A stretch of DNA of 64,000 bases from JAZFYD01 sp036443405 (GTDB lineage Bacteria > Planctomycetota > PLA2): assembly GCA_036443405.1 (NCBI GenBank), contig JAZFYD010000243.1, positions 1 through 64,000 of the forward strand, in the 5' to 3' direction. Both the position numbers and the translations under genes were made by a program. Position 1 is the stretch's first letter. Each line of letters starts with the position of its first letter. Positions 27,799 through 37,582 of this stretch are shown here, piece by piece. The notes beneath the pieces are model-generated. The model searched no databases. It had not been told where the DNA came from and saw only the letters and a program-made list of their open reading frames with translations.

Positions 27799-28509
27799 AT
27801 GCCCCGCTTCCAAGGCCGCCTCGCATCGGCTGCCCTCGTATTCCTGTTTCAACCGGCGCCCGCCAACGCCGACTGCCTGCTCATCACCGAACTCGTCACC
27901 GACCCGCAGGCGGATCACTCCGAAAACACCGGTGGCAACGGCGTCCCGTTCGACGACGTGCCCGGAACCGGAACCGTGTCGAGTCTCGACGAATACGTTG
28001 AGATCTTCAACGCGTCGGGCTATGTCGTCGATCTGACCGGGTTCCGTCTCGAGTTCTACGACGCGACCCCGAGTTCGTTCGTGTTCGGGACGAGCACGGG
28101 CGTCGTTCGCATCTCGCTCGGCAGCACGTTGGACTCGCTCTTACCCGGTGCGTTTGCGCTTGTCGGAAACCCGCCCGGCGCCCTCAATAACCGCATCACG
28201 GTGTTGCTTCGGGACCCAGGCGGGGGCGTGGTCGATTCGCTGATCGACGTCGACGGCAACGCGACGGGCGCGTCCGATGAAGCGCTCTACCGGCCATGGA
28301 CGGGCGACCGGTTTCTCGACGACCCGATTCTGGGCCCCATCACGCCGCTCGGCTTCCCGCCCGCCGTGAGACCGGTTCCCGAGCCCGCCACGCTCGTGAT
28401 GGTCTGCGTCAGCGGCTTTTCAGCCGCGCTTGCCAGCGTGCGAAGAGCTCGCTGCGCCCGGCGCCGAAAACGGCACGCAGTGCCGCGGTCTCCGACTCCG
28501 ACGACCTAG
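27799..28509 (+). CDS. Lamin-tail domain protein with PEP-CTERM sorting signal
   Basis: Encodes 236 aa from ATG at 27799 with AGGAG 6 nt upstream. A signal peptide (AALVFLFQPAPANA) precedes a lamin-tail-like domain: LLITELVTDP, DEYVEIFNAS, VDLTGFRLEFYD and FALVGNPPG match the fold's typical 'vyINEv...WIEIyN.....DLsGw.l'. Near residue 198 stands PVPEPATL then a hydrophobic stretch (VMVCVSGFSAALA) and RRARCARRR, the tripartite PEP-CTERM signal read by exosortase. A further 12-residue tail overlaps the convergent metallopeptidase gene. Probably exported and anchored or released at the surface. No exosortase gene is in the window. Confidence 0.75.
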   Translation: MPRFQGRLASAALVFLFQPAPANADCLLITELVTDPQADHSENTGGNGVPFDDVPGTGTVSSLDEYVEIFNASGYVVDLTGFRLEFYDATPSSFVFGTSTGVVRISLGSTLDSLLPGAFALVGNPPGALNNRITVLLRDPGGGVVDSLIDVDGNATGASDEALYRPWTGDRFLDDPILGPITPLGFPPAVRPVPEPATLVMVCVSGFSAALASVRRARCARRRKRHAVPRSPTPTT

Positions 28510-29713
28510 TACCGGCTTTTGCCTCCGCCAGCGCGTGTAACAACTTGAGTATGCCGGCCTCGCCGCCTTCCGCGGTTAGGAACGCGGTGAAAGCCAAGGC
28601 AAGGTCGTAAAAGCGACTGACGCGACGTGGATCGGGCTGGCGGAGGACTTCGCCGGACAGATCCCCCGCTTTCGCAGAGCGGCCACGACGCAATCGGTCC
28701 TCCGCGGGAGCGACATCCTTCCCTTCCGCCAATTGGGCGAGACCTTCGTGCAGCCAGCCCGGTGTGTTGGGCGCGATGCCGCGGATGAGTTGATGCGCGA
28801 ACTCGTGGTGGATGGTCCGGCGCGCCGCAGCCAGCCGGTTGGGACCCGATGGCAGCGCAACGCGGATCGTCCCGTCGTTGACCCCGGCCACCCAGTGATG
28901 CAAGCGCGTCGCAGCCCGGAACTCCTTGGGCGTGTAGATCGTCACGACCGTCCGCGACCCCGGGAAGTGGCCGAATCGTCGGCACAAGACGCTGTACGCC
29001 TCCTGACACGCCGCGGCCACAGACGACGCGTCGGCAAACGGGATGGACTTTCCGAACCGCACCAAGAACTCGGGGCTCGGAATCTCCTCGAACGATGATT
29101 CGACCGCGAGCTCTCGGCGCGCGCGCTCGAGACGGTTTGCAATGTCCGGATCGCTTGGACGCAGATGCGCCGCCCGCGACCAGTGTTCGACCGCCTCAGA
29201 AAGCACCCGTTCGTCGTACGCAACCTGGCCGAGGTTCACACGCGCAGCAAGGTGGTTCGGTTCTCGCTCCAGCACCCACTCGAAGTCCTCGCGCGCGAAC
29301 AGGCGGTCGGTATCGCTTTGCTGTTCGTAGCGTGCACGGCCCCGCTGGACACGGTACGCGATCCGCTCCGGATGCAATTCGATGGCTCGATCCAAGAGGA
29401 GAACCACCTGATCGGCCCGTGGATCGGCCGCCGAATCCTTGCGCTCCCTCAAGAGGTCCGCGAGCTGCGAGAGCGCCGCAGCCAGATTGCGGCTCACGAC
29501 CACCGAGTCGGGCGCGGCCTGAAGAGCCGACTCGAACGCCAACACCGCGGAAGCGGGGTCCCGCCCGCGCAGCGCGTCGAGCCCGGCATCGTTTTTTGAG
29601 ATCGCCAGCGCCGAAGGCGCTGCGAACAGCACGGTGGCGCCAAGCAGCGCAAAGACAAGCAGAACGCGACATCCGGACACGAACGCGATCTTACCTGCGA
29701 AAAGACCGGCCAC
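28409..29713 (-). CDS. Exported TPR protein with a gluzincin (MA-like) peptidase domain
   Basis: Encodes up to 434 aa; starts are GTG at 29711-29713 or a GTG 12 codons later that would put the signal peptide (LLVFALLGATVLFAAPSALA) right at the N-terminus. Residues about 45-210 contain TPR-like repeats (DPASAVLAFESALQAAPDSV, NHLAARVNLGQVAYDERVL). From about 225 a peptidase domain carries the zinc motif HHEFAHQ and, 20 residues on, WLHEGLAQLAEG, the expected third ligand glutamate. It may trim envelope proteins or act as a pseudo-peptidase scaffold. The 3' end overlaps the convergent PEP-CTERM gene by 101 bp. Confidence 0.75.
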   Translation of the reverse strand: MAGLFAGKIAFVSGCRVLLVFALLGATVLFAAPSALAISKNDAGLDALRGRDPASAVLAFESALQAAPDSVVVSRNLAAALSQLADLLRERKDSAADPRADQVVLLLDRAIELHPERIAYRVQRGRARYEQQSDTDRLFAREDFEWVLEREPNHLAARVNLGQVAYDERVLSEAVEHWSRAAHLRPSDPDIANRLERARRELAVESSFEEIPSPEFLVRFGKSIPFADASSVAAACQEAYSVLCRRFGHFPGSRTVVTIYTPKEFRAATRLHHWVAGVNDGTIRVALPSGPNRLAAARRTIHHEFAHQLIRGIAPNTPGWLHEGLAQLAEGKDVAPAEDRLRRGRSAKAGDLSGEVLRQPDPRRVSRFYDLALAFTAFLTAEGGEAGILKLLHALAEAKAGTRSSESETAALRAVFGAGRSELFARWQARLKSR

Positions 29714-29738
29714 AGAACGGGGACGGGCGGGCGCTGCC

Positions 29739-30278
29739 TCAGAACTCCTGCGCTTCGAACACCTCGATGCTCATGCCCGGTCGCGCGGTCTCGGGGATGC
29801 CGGCCTTCACGGCTGCTTCGCGAACCAGGCGGCGGCCGTCCCATCCCTTCTGCTTCGCCACCTGCGGCAGCAACACGCCGCACCGCTCGCCGTGGCGCAC
29901 CACGACGCCGTGGCGCCCGCCTTCGACACCTCCGGCATCGTCGATGGCCCGGGGGGCGCTCAGCACACTCAGCTTGACGCTGAGCCTCGGCAGTTCATCC
30001 GGATGCACCGGACGAAACCGATCGTCCCGAATCGCGGCTTCGGCAGCCAGCCGCTCGGTCGCGACCATCAATCCGTCCTCGCCGCGGACCGAACCGATGC
30101 AGCCGCGCAGCTCGCCGGCGACAAACACGGAAACGAACACACCATGTTTCGCCTCGAGAGCGACTGGAGTCCTAGGCAACGCCGGTACGGCGGGTCGGCC
30201 GCGAACCGCTGCAATCGCGCAGACGAGCGCGCGCTGGCGTAGGTACGCGCGCTCGTCCGGTGAGAGGGCTGCGCTCAA
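29739..30278 (-). CDS. AMMECR1 domain protein (AmmeMemoRadiSam system protein A-like)
   Basis: Encodes 179 aa from a TTG at 30276-30278 whose TTGA overlaps the stop of the OmpA-like gene; a longer frame starting at 30422 lies inside that gene and is unlikely. The AMMECR1 core is seen as GVFVSVFVAGELRGCIGSVRG, ERLAAEAAIRDDRF and ELPRLSVKLSVLSAP, ending with HGVVVRHGERCGVLLPQVAKQKGW. In bacteria this domain often pairs with a Memo-like protein and a radical SAM enzyme; neither is in the window. Function unknown. Translational coupling with the OmpA-like lipoprotein is notable. Confidence 0.82.
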   Translation of the reverse strand: MSAALSPDERAYLRQRALVCAIAAVRGRPAVPALPRTPVALEAKHGVFVSVFVAGELRGCIGSVRGEDGLMVATERLAAEAAIRDDRFRPVHPDELPRLSVKLSVLSAPRAIDDAGGVEGGRHGVVVRHGERCGVLLPQVAKQKGWDGRRLVREAAVKAGIPETARPGMSIEVFEAQEF

Positions 30279-31006
30279 TTTTCGGTGACGCGGATCTCGA
30301 CGCGCCGGTTCCTCCACTGGTTCCGTTCGCTGTCGTTGGGAACACGCGGCTGATGCGGCCCGAAGCCGATGACAGCCAAGCGACCCGCATCCACACCTCC
30401 GTGGGTTGTCAGGTACTCCCAAACCGACAGGGCGCGGTGCGCGGACAGCTCGATGTTGCCGAGCGGATACTGCTTCAACGTCTCCGGCTTGGTGACTTTC
30501 ACGTTGTCCGTGTGACCCTCGATGCTGACACGTCCCGTACCGCCCTTGAGCGCGGCCGCGACTTTGGCGAGCGCGTTGTTGCCCTCGGCGGACAGGACGG
30601 CGGAACCCTTGGCGAACAGAACCGCCTCGCGCAGAACGAGCCGGTACCCGTCAGGCGCACGCTCCACCTCCACGTCCGCGTCGCCCTGGAACTCAGCAAG
30701 GACCTTGCGCACGTGCGCGCTGATCTCGCCCTTGACCTCCTCGACAGTGGCTTTGGTTTTCTCGTGTTTCTCGACCTCGACCTTCAAGCGACCGACTTCC
30801 TGCTTCAACGCGGCGCGATCGGTTGTCAAACGGTCCACGTGGAGACTCAACTCTTCGTTGGTCCCCTCGAGGTTTTCGATCGTCTGCTGAAGCGCCTCGT
30901 CGCTCGGAGTCGATATGCAGGCAGGTAGAACGGCCGCAACAAGCGCGGCGAGTAAAGGGCTCCAGCGGCGTGAGCCGTTGGGCCAGAAAAATCGGCGGCA
31001 GGACAC
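30275..31006 (-). CDS. OmpA/MotB C-terminal-domain lipoprotein
   Basis: Encodes 243 aa from a GTG at 31004-31006 with AAGGAG 5 nt upstream. A lipoprotein signal (LLAALVAAVLPAC, Cys about 30) is followed by a coiled coil (EALQQTIENLEGTNEELSLHVDRL ... KVEVEKHEKTK, about 40-95), and an OmpA-type peptidoglycan-binding domain with IEGHTDNVKV, NIELSAHRALSVWEYL and NRRVEIRV at the end. It likely links the outer membrane to peptidoglycan. Codons 8-17 (WPNGSRRWSP in sense) come from a family A palindromic repeat at 30958-30985. Confidence 0.87.
   Translation of the reverse strand: MSCRRFFWPNGSRRWSPLLAALVAAVLPACISTPSDEALQQTIENLEGTNEELSLHVDRLTTDRAALKQEVGRLKVEVEKHEKTKATVEEVKGEISAHVRKVLAEFQGDADVEVERAPDGYRLVLREAVLFAKGSAVLSAEGNNALAKVAAALKGGTGRVSIEGHTDNVKVTKPETLKQYPLGNIELSAHRALSVWEYLTTHGGVDAGRLAVIGFGPHQPRVPNDSERNQWRNRRVEIRVTEN
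30958..30985 (+). repeat. Family A repeat core inside the OmpA-like gene
   Basis: GGCTCCAGCGGCGTGAGCCGTTGGGCC on the plus strand; the same core as the other copies with a few changes. It falls in the first codons of the coding sequence, in frame, and encodes part of the charged segment of the signal peptide. Confidence 0.75.
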
Positions 31007-31025
31007 GTTGGCTCCTTCAGAAACG

Positions 31026-31058
31026 GAAAAATCCCCCCGGACCTAGGACCGGGGGGAT
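31026..31058 (-). terminator. Intrinsic terminator downstream of the HTH membrane protein
   Basis: Perfect 10-bp stem ATCCCCCCGG / CCGGGGGGAT (31031-31040 with 31049-31058) around the 8-nt loop TCCTAGGT, followed on the minus strand by a T run (31026-31031). Located 66 bp past the stop at 31124 and just before the OmpA-like gene. Confidence 0.85.
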
Positions 31059-31123
31059 GAAATCGTAGCGTCTGGGACAAGGATCATGCAGCGGTTTTGA
31101 CCGCCCCATCTTCCCGGTCAGAT

Positions 31124-31894
31124 TTACTCTCCGCTGCCTTCCGACGGATCTTCCGCGTGCTGGGCGTGCTCGCTGTCGATGGCGCCACGCTGGGAATGGA
31201 TGTGGGAGGTGATCGTTTTCTCATCGTGGAAGAAGCCCCAGCCCGCGATCTTCTTCGCCATGTCGCCCAACGGGGGCTCACCGGCCTCGTTGTTGGCTGT
31301 GTTCCAGGCGGCGTAAAGGCTGAGCATGCCGACGATGCACGCCACGACGAGCGCGAACGTGATGGCCGGGTTGCCCTGGGGCTCGGCCGCCACGGTGGCG
31401 CGGCGCTGGCGCGGCTGACGAGCTGCCGGCGAGTCGACCTCCTCGATCTCCTCCTCGTCCACCTCGTCCGTGAGGTCGGCGCTGAGGTCGATCGGCTCCG
31501 TGGTCATGCCGACGTCGTCGGCACCCTTGTCCTCGATGAAAGTGTCCTGGCTGGAGATGGCTTCGGTCATACCACCGTCGTCGACGGCCAGGTCGATCTC
31601 ATCTTTCTTGTCGGCACCCTCGAACACGAGGTCGTCGGTGAGCGTCTCACCAGACTCCTCGAACGCGGGGGTCTCGTCCTCGAGCGTGATCTCGCTCAAG
31701 ACGGTTTCGGAAGTTTCGGAGCCCGGCGACTTGGACGCGATCTTGTCGATCTCCGTCTTCTTGAACTTCATCACGTCGCCTTCGCGGAAGGCGCTGATCT
31801 CGCCCTCGGAGACAAGCCGCTTCAGCTTGTTCTCGTCGATGTGAAGTTGCCGGACAACCTCGTCAAAGGTGTAGAACTCGCCACTTTTTGCCAT
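31124..31894 (-). CDS. Membrane-anchored helix-turn-helix protein
   Basis: Encodes 256 aa. Residues 6-52 are an excisionase/MerR-like winged HTH (FYTFDEVVRQLHIDENKLKRL, then FREGDVMKFKKTEIDKI). A long acidic, low-complexity linker (55-165; many Asp, Glu, Thr and Ser) leads to a basic stretch (RQPRQRRATV), one transmembrane helix (AITFALVVACIVGMLSLYAAW, about 180-200) and a short external tail with several His. A DNA- or protein-binding HTH tethered to the membrane suggests a signalling or spatial role. I know of similar 'HTH plus TM' proteins only as unnamed hypotheticals. It is followed by its own terminator. Confidence 0.65.
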   Translation of the reverse strand: MAKSGEFYTFDEVVRQLHIDENKLKRLVSEGEISAFREGDVMKFKKTEIDKIASKSPGSETSETVLSEITLEDETPAFEESGETLTDDLVFEGADKKDEIDLAVDDGGMTEAISSQDTFIEDKGADDVGMTTEPIDLSADLTDEVDEEEIEEVDSPAARQPRQRRATVAAEPQGNPAITFALVVACIVGMLSLYAAWNTANNEAGEPPLGDMAKKIAGWGFFHDEKTITSHIHSQRGAIDSEHAQHAEDPSEGSGE

Positions 31895-31938
31895 TTGTTC
31901 TCTCTATCTGGTGAGACTGGACGCCGCGTCGACGCCCC

Positions 31939-32445
31939 CTATTTCCTGAGCTCCTTCGACCTCTGCTTGTTCCAGAGGCGCTTCATATCGTCTCGCGTGA
32001 ACTCGGAGAGGTCCTTGTACGAGGAGATCTTCAAGTCGTAGTCGATCTTGCGCGCCGCCACAAACTGCAGACCCTTCCGGCGAAGGAAGCGATACGCGAG
32101 CAGTTGGTCGTGTTCAGAATCGATCAAAAACAAGATGGACTCGCCGCTGCCCACAGGGGACGTCACCGCGACGAATCGGTTGTTGCTGTTGGAGTCCGAT
32201 GCCGTCGGCGGGACCGCCCGTCCGTCGAGGCCAGGCCGGTAATTCACCGTCGGCTCCTTGCCCGCCCCGGGGGGAACGGACGAGTCGCCGCCAGGATTGG
32301 CGATCGTGCCGCCATCTTGGGCCGACGCCGCCGGGAGTACGTCGACGTCGAACGCGTCCACGCCTTGCCCTCCGAGGACTAGCCCGAGACAGAAGACGAG
32401 TGCCGCGCCAAGCGCCGCAATGATGTAGTCGCGAGAGTCGCGCAT
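31939..32445 (-). CDS. Single-pass membrane protein of unknown function
   Basis: Encodes 168 aa from ATG at 32443-32445, preceded by AAAGG at about 5 nt; the frame is open 30 codons further upstream but without a better start. One membrane helix near the N-terminus (DYIIAALGAALVFCLGLVLGG), a Gly/Pro/Ser-rich segment, then a compact C-terminal part (NRFVAVTSPVGSGESILFLIDSEHDQLLAYRFLRRKGLQFV...). That part resembles no family I know; 'LFLIDSEHDQLLAYRF' looks like a beta-propeller-type strand pair seen in planctomycete hypotheticals. It lies 44 bp from the HTH membrane protein, same strand, and may be co-transcribed with it. Confidence 0.55.
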   Translation of the reverse strand: MRDSRDYIIAALGAALVFCLGLVLGGQGVDAFDVDVLPAASAQDGGTIANPGGDSSVPPGAGKEPTVNYRPGLDGRAVPPTASDSNSNNRFVAVTSPVGSGESILFLIDSEHDQLLAYRFLRRKGLQFVAARKIDYDLKISSYKDLSEFTRDDMKRLWNKQRSKELRK

Positions 32446-32681
32446 CGCTACCTTTCTGCCTGAACCTCCCTGGGTTGCCTCGTACGTCACGCCCCGGCCC
32501 CCACGCGGGGTCCGGCGAGCGCGATATTGGACCAACTTCGATTCAGGCGATCAACCCCCATGCGGAGGACCCCGCAGAATGGGTCGGCGCGGTCACGTGC
32601 GGGTCACCGAATCTGCCCGGCCGGCCGACAATTTCCGGACGATGGAAATCCCCGGACCAAATCGGGACCTCTGGAGCAAAA

Positions 32682-34112
<1,431 letters not shown>

Positions 34113-34483
34113 GTGCTGAGCCTACTCTGTTTTCTTGCCCAACGGCTGACGCCGTTGGAGCCTCTGGTCTGGACGTTTTGATGAGGCGGCGAGGGGTTCC
34201 GGGTTTGCGCTTTGCCCAACGGCTGACGCCGTTGGAAGCCACGCAGGCGCTGCCTTTGAGATGGATGCGTGCCTGCTTGCGCCGCGGGCGGCGCCGTACA
34301 ACTCCGACGAGGATCAAGTTCCGCGCCGGCGACTGGACAACGCCGGACGCTCGAACCCCATCGCTCCACGCTATATGCGGGGCCGGTCACCCGATCATTC
34401 CTCAGACGCTGCGAACGCACCGCTCCAACGGCGTCAGCCGTTGGGCCAACAACACTGCGGCGTCAGCCGTTGGGCCAACCGCA
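34113..34483. repeat. Gene-free region with four family A repeat cores
   Basis: Cores at 34137-34162 and 34214-34240 (minus orientation) and 34421-34447 and 34457-34476 (plus orientation), thus two inverted pairs. The 34214 copy has the CCATCTCAAA box in its proper place (as TTTGAGATGG at 34255-34264); the 34421 copy has the variant CCTCAGACGCTGCGAACGCACC before it. The last half core runs straight into the pilC stop codon (plus-strand CTA at 34484-34486). No ORF of note lies in the 371 bp. Confidence 0.85.
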
Positions 34484-35617
34484 CTACCCTCCGCTGAGCG
34501 AATCGAGGATGCTGAGCAGCGGCAGGAACAGCGCCAAGACGATGGCGAACACCGCGCCGCCCATCACAACGATCAGGAGCGGCTCGAGCAGCGACGTGAG
34601 GCTGTTGACGGCGACGTCGACCTCCTCGTCGTAGTTGTCCGCGACCTTGATCAGCATCTTGTCGAGTTCACCGGTCTTCTCGCCGACGTCGATCATGTTC
34701 ACGACCAGATCGTCGAAGATCTTGACCTTGGTGCTCGCGAGGGGCTCCGCGATGGATTCACCCTCCTTGATCGCCTCGTAGACCGCGTTGATCGCGCGCT
34801 CCATGACCGCGTTGCCGACCGCGCCCTTGACGATGTCCAGGGCCTCGAGAATCGGAACACCTGAATTGATCAGGGTACCGAAGGTCCGCGTGAAGCGGGC
34901 GACAAGCACCTTTTTGTAGAGCGTGCCGGCGATCGGCATGCGCATCTTCAATTCGTCGAGGAAGTAGCGCCCCCCGGCCGACATGCGGATCAGGCGCGGC
35001 AGACCCCAGATCACAAAGAACATGATCATCAGGAACGCCCACCAGTACTGCACGAGCCACCGGCTCAGGTTCATCATGAACTTCGTGATGCCGGGCAGGC
35101 CCTCCGCGCCGCTCGGGAGACTCTTGAACACCTCCTCGAACTTGGGCACGACGCTGGTCATGATGAACAGGAGGATCAGAACGATCACGATCATGACGGC
35201 GATCGGATACATCGCCGCACCCTTCACGCGCCTCCGCAGTTTCTCGCTCTTCTCCTTGAAGAACGCGAGACGCGAGAGGATCACGTCCAAGACACCACCG
35301 GCCTCGCCGGCGCGCACCATGTTGACGTACAAGCCGTCGAACACGCGCGGGTGCTTGGCCAAGGCCTCCGAAAGCGAAGAGCCGGACTCGACATCGTCGG
35401 TCACGGCCACGAGCACGTTCTTGAAGTAGCCCTTGGGGAGCTGACCTTCGAGAATCTTCAGACAGGAGACGATCGGAAGACCCGCGTCCTGCAGGGTGGA
35501 GAGTTGGCTCGTAAACGTGGTGAGCTGCTTCTCCGAAACACCCAGGCCGAATCCACCTGCCTTGGCGGGTTTCGCGGCCACCGCAGTGGCGGACTTTTTG
35601 GTCATCTTCCCGGCCAT
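34484..35617 (-). CDS. pilC: Type IV pilus / type II secretion inner-membrane protein PilC/GspF
   Basis: Encodes 377 aa. A basic, Lys/Ala-rich N-terminus (MTKKSATAVAAKPAKAG) precedes two T2SF repeats: TTFTSQLSTLQDAGLPIVSCLKIL with VESGSSLSEAL, and ARFTRTFGTLINSGVPILEALDIV with IKEGESIAEPL; membrane segments at AVMIVIVLILLFIMTSVV, WWAFLMIMFFVIWGL and VMGGAVFAIVLALFLPLLSIL. Recruits the PilB ATPase to the pilus machine. It follows pilB on the same strand after a 217-bp structured leader. A family A repeat begins directly after its stop codon. Confidence 0.94.
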   Translation of the reverse strand: MAGKMTKKSATAVAAKPAKAGGFGLGVSEKQLTTFTSQLSTLQDAGLPIVSCLKILEGQLPKGYFKNVLVAVTDDVESGSSLSEALAKHPRVFDGLYVNMVRAGEAGGVLDVILSRLAFFKEKSEKLRRRVKGAAMYPIAVMIVIVLILLFIMTSVVPKFEEVFKSLPSGAEGLPGITKFMMNLSRWLVQYWWAFLMIMFFVIWGLPRLIRMSAGGRYFLDELKMRMPIAGTLYKKVLVARFTRTFGTLINSGVPILEALDIVKGAVGNAVMERAINAVYEAIKEGESIAEPLASTKVKIFDDLVVNMIDVGEKTGELDKMLIKVADNYDEEVDVAVNSLTSLLEPLLIVVMGGAVFAIVLALFLPLLSILDSLSGG

Positions 35618-35640
35618 CGGTGCATTCCTTTCGCTGCCAA

Positions 35641-35681
35641 GGTCTTTAGTCCCAACTGATCTGGGTCTGGGACTACAGACC
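35641..35681 (-). promoter_or_regulatory. Stable hairpin just upstream of the pilC start
   Basis: On the minus strand GGTCT-gt-AGTCCCA is paired with TGGGACT-aa-AGACC across a 13-nt loop: 12 bp interrupted by a 2x2 internal loop. It ends 23 nt before the pilC ATG. Another stem (CCCGAA 35680-35685 / TTCGGG 35714-35719, around CCGGAAACTTTCCGG) lies next to it and may compete. No RNA family matched by eye. Confidence 0.5.
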
Positions 35682-35772
35682 CGAATCCGCCCGGAAACTT
35701 TCCGGTCCGCGGGTTCGGGCCAACATCTTTCCTGACACGACCGGGAAACGCAACACGGTTGTGAAGAGCCTG

Positions 35773-35801
35773 CGAATCCGTCTCCAGGACGGCCCGATTC
35801 G
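35773..35801 (-). promoter_or_regulatory. Hairpin after the pilB stop
   Basis: CGAATCCGTC (35773-35782) pairs with GACGG-ccc-GATTCG (35788-35801) over a 5-nt loop, with three extra bases in one arm. It lies about 35 nt past the stop of the proximal pilB. No T run follows, so it may slow decay or act with a factor rather than terminate. Confidence 0.35.
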
Positions 35802-35834
35802 GCTCAGCCTAACGAATGCGCCTCGGCGGCCCTG

Positions 35835-37580
35835 TCAGAGCGTCTGCATGGTCTCCCGGAGGACCTCCTCAACGGTGGTCGACTGGTCGAAAATGGCCAA
35901 CATGCCGCTCTCGCGGAGGGTGCGCATGCCTTGCTCACGGGCCCGCGTCCGAATCTGCGAGATCGGCGCGCCATCCATGATTTGGTCCTTGATCGCGTCG
36001 TTCACGATCATGAACTCAAACAGCGCCAGACGGCCCTTGTAGCCCGTTCCATTGCATTTCTCGCACCCCTTGCCGTAGGCGAATTTCTTCCCGGCGGCCA
36101 GGTCCCGCTCGAGCTCCAACTCGCGCATGACCTCGAGGCTGGGCTCGTAAAGCTCCTTGCAGTCCGGGCAAATTCGGCGCACCAGGCGCTGGGCGATGAC
36201 GGCTTCCAAGGTCGCGGCGATCAGAAACGGCTCGGCGCCGACGTCCACCAAACGGACGATCGCAAGCGGCGCGTCGTTGGTATGCAGGGTCGAAAACACG
36301 ACGTGGCCGGTCAGTGACGCCTCGATGACGATCTGCGCCGTGTCCTTGTCGCGAATCTCGCCGACGAGGATCATGTCCGGGTCCTGGCGAAGGATCGAGC
36401 GCAGGCACGCGGAGTAGGTGACCCCGATATCCTCGTTGATCTGCACCTGAACCACGCCCTCGAGGTCGTATTCGACCGGATCCTCGGTCGTGATGATCTT
36501 GACCGAGACGTCGTTCGCGTGGTTGAGGCCGGCGTAGAGCGTCGTCGTCTTGCCCGAGCCTGTCGGGCCGGTCACCAGGATGACGCCGTGCGGAAGGTTG
36601 ATGAGTTCCTTGAATTTTTTGACTTCGTCGTCGCGAAGGCCGATCTGGTCCAGCTCGAGGCTGACCACCGAGCGGTCGAGAACGCGCATCACGCATGATT
36701 CACCGAACATCGTCGGTAGCGTGGAGACACGCATGTCGACCGGGCGGCCGCCGATCGCGAGGTCGATGCGGCCATCTTGCGGCACGCGGGTCTCGGAGAT
36801 GTCGAGACCGCTCATGACCTTTACGCGGCTGATCAACGCGGTCGCCAAGTGCAGCGGCGGCGCTTCGAGTTCGTAAAGCACGCCATCCACGCGGTAGCGG
36901 ATCTTGAACTCGTCCTCGAACGGCTCGAGGTGGATGTCCGACGCGCGGTCGCGGATCGCCTGGTAGAGGATGTAGTTGAGCAGCTTGCGGACCGGCGCCG
37001 AGTTCGCCATCTCCTCGGCGTCATCGAGGTCGGTCACGGCTCCGACGCCGATGCGCGTGGACTTGCGCTGCCGCGGCGCGGCGGCATCCTCCTCGATCTC
37101 CTTGAGAATCGAGGACATCACCTGTTCCTCGCGGCCGTACGCCTTCTCGATGGCCGCCATGATCTGGTCCGCAGGCGCCACGACACCCTTCACCTCGCAG
37201 TTCGCGGTGAACCGGATGTCGTCGAGTGCGGACTTGTTCATCGGATCCGCCATCGCGACGGTGAGCGTGGTCCCGTCGAACAAAACGGGCATGAACTGGA
37301 ACGGCCGCGCGATGGCCTCGTCAACCTTCGCGATGGCGTCTTTCTGCGGCTCTAACGTCGAAAGATCAATGACCTCCATGCCCGACTGCGTTCCGAGCGC
37401 CATCTGGAGTTGGGACTCGTCGATGTGGCCCTGACGAACGAGGATCTGGCCGATCTGGCCGCCGTCTTTTTTCTGCGTCTGCAGCGCTTCCTGAACCTGC
37501 CCCTCGTGGATGACACGCATGTCCTTGAGGACCTGGCCGAGCAGCTTCTTACGTACTGAGTGACGAGTGGGTGCAGCCAT
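35835..37580 (-). CDS. Type IV pilus assembly / GspE-family ATPase (proximal PilB)
   Basis: Encodes 581 aa. N-terminal GspE-N-like (MshEN) domain with LGQVLKDMRVI ... GQILVRQGHIDESQLQMALGTQ, then the ATPase with ASDIHLEPFEDEFKIRYRVDG, Walker A TGPTGSGKTTTLY, Asp box ITTEDPVEYDL, Walker B ILVGEIRDKDTA, His box TGHVVFSTLHTND, and a zinc finger CPDC...CEKC (tetracysteine) at about 487-522. Powers pilus extension or pseudopilus secretion from the cytoplasmic face. Lies downstream of pilT and upstream of pilC in one operon. Confidence 0.93.
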   Translation of the reverse strand: MAAPTRHSVRKKLLGQVLKDMRVIHEGQVQEALQTQKKDGGQIGQILVRQGHIDESQLQMALGTQSGMEVIDLSTLEPQKDAIAKVDEAIARPFQFMPVLFDGTTLTVAMADPMNKSALDDIRFTANCEVKGVVAPADQIMAAIEKAYGREEQVMSSILKEIEEDAAAPRQRKSTRIGVGAVTDLDDAEEMANSAPVRKLLNYILYQAIRDRASDIHLEPFEDEFKIRYRVDGVLYELEAPPLHLATALISRVKVMSGLDISETRVPQDGRIDLAIGGRPVDMRVSTLPTMFGESCVMRVLDRSVVSLELDQIGLRDDEVKKFKELINLPHGVILVTGPTGSGKTTTLYAGLNHANDVSVKIITTEDPVEYDLEGVVQVQINEDIGVTYSACLRSILRQDPDMILVGEIRDKDTAQIVIEASLTGHVVFSTLHTNDAPLAIVRLVDVGAEPFLIAATLEAVIAQRLVRRICPDCKELYEPSLEVMRELELERDLAAGKKFAYGKGCEKCNGTGYKGRLALFEFMIVNDAIKDQIMDGAPISQIRTRAREQGMRTLRESGMLAIFDQSTTVEEVLRETMQTL

Positions 37581-37582
37581 GA

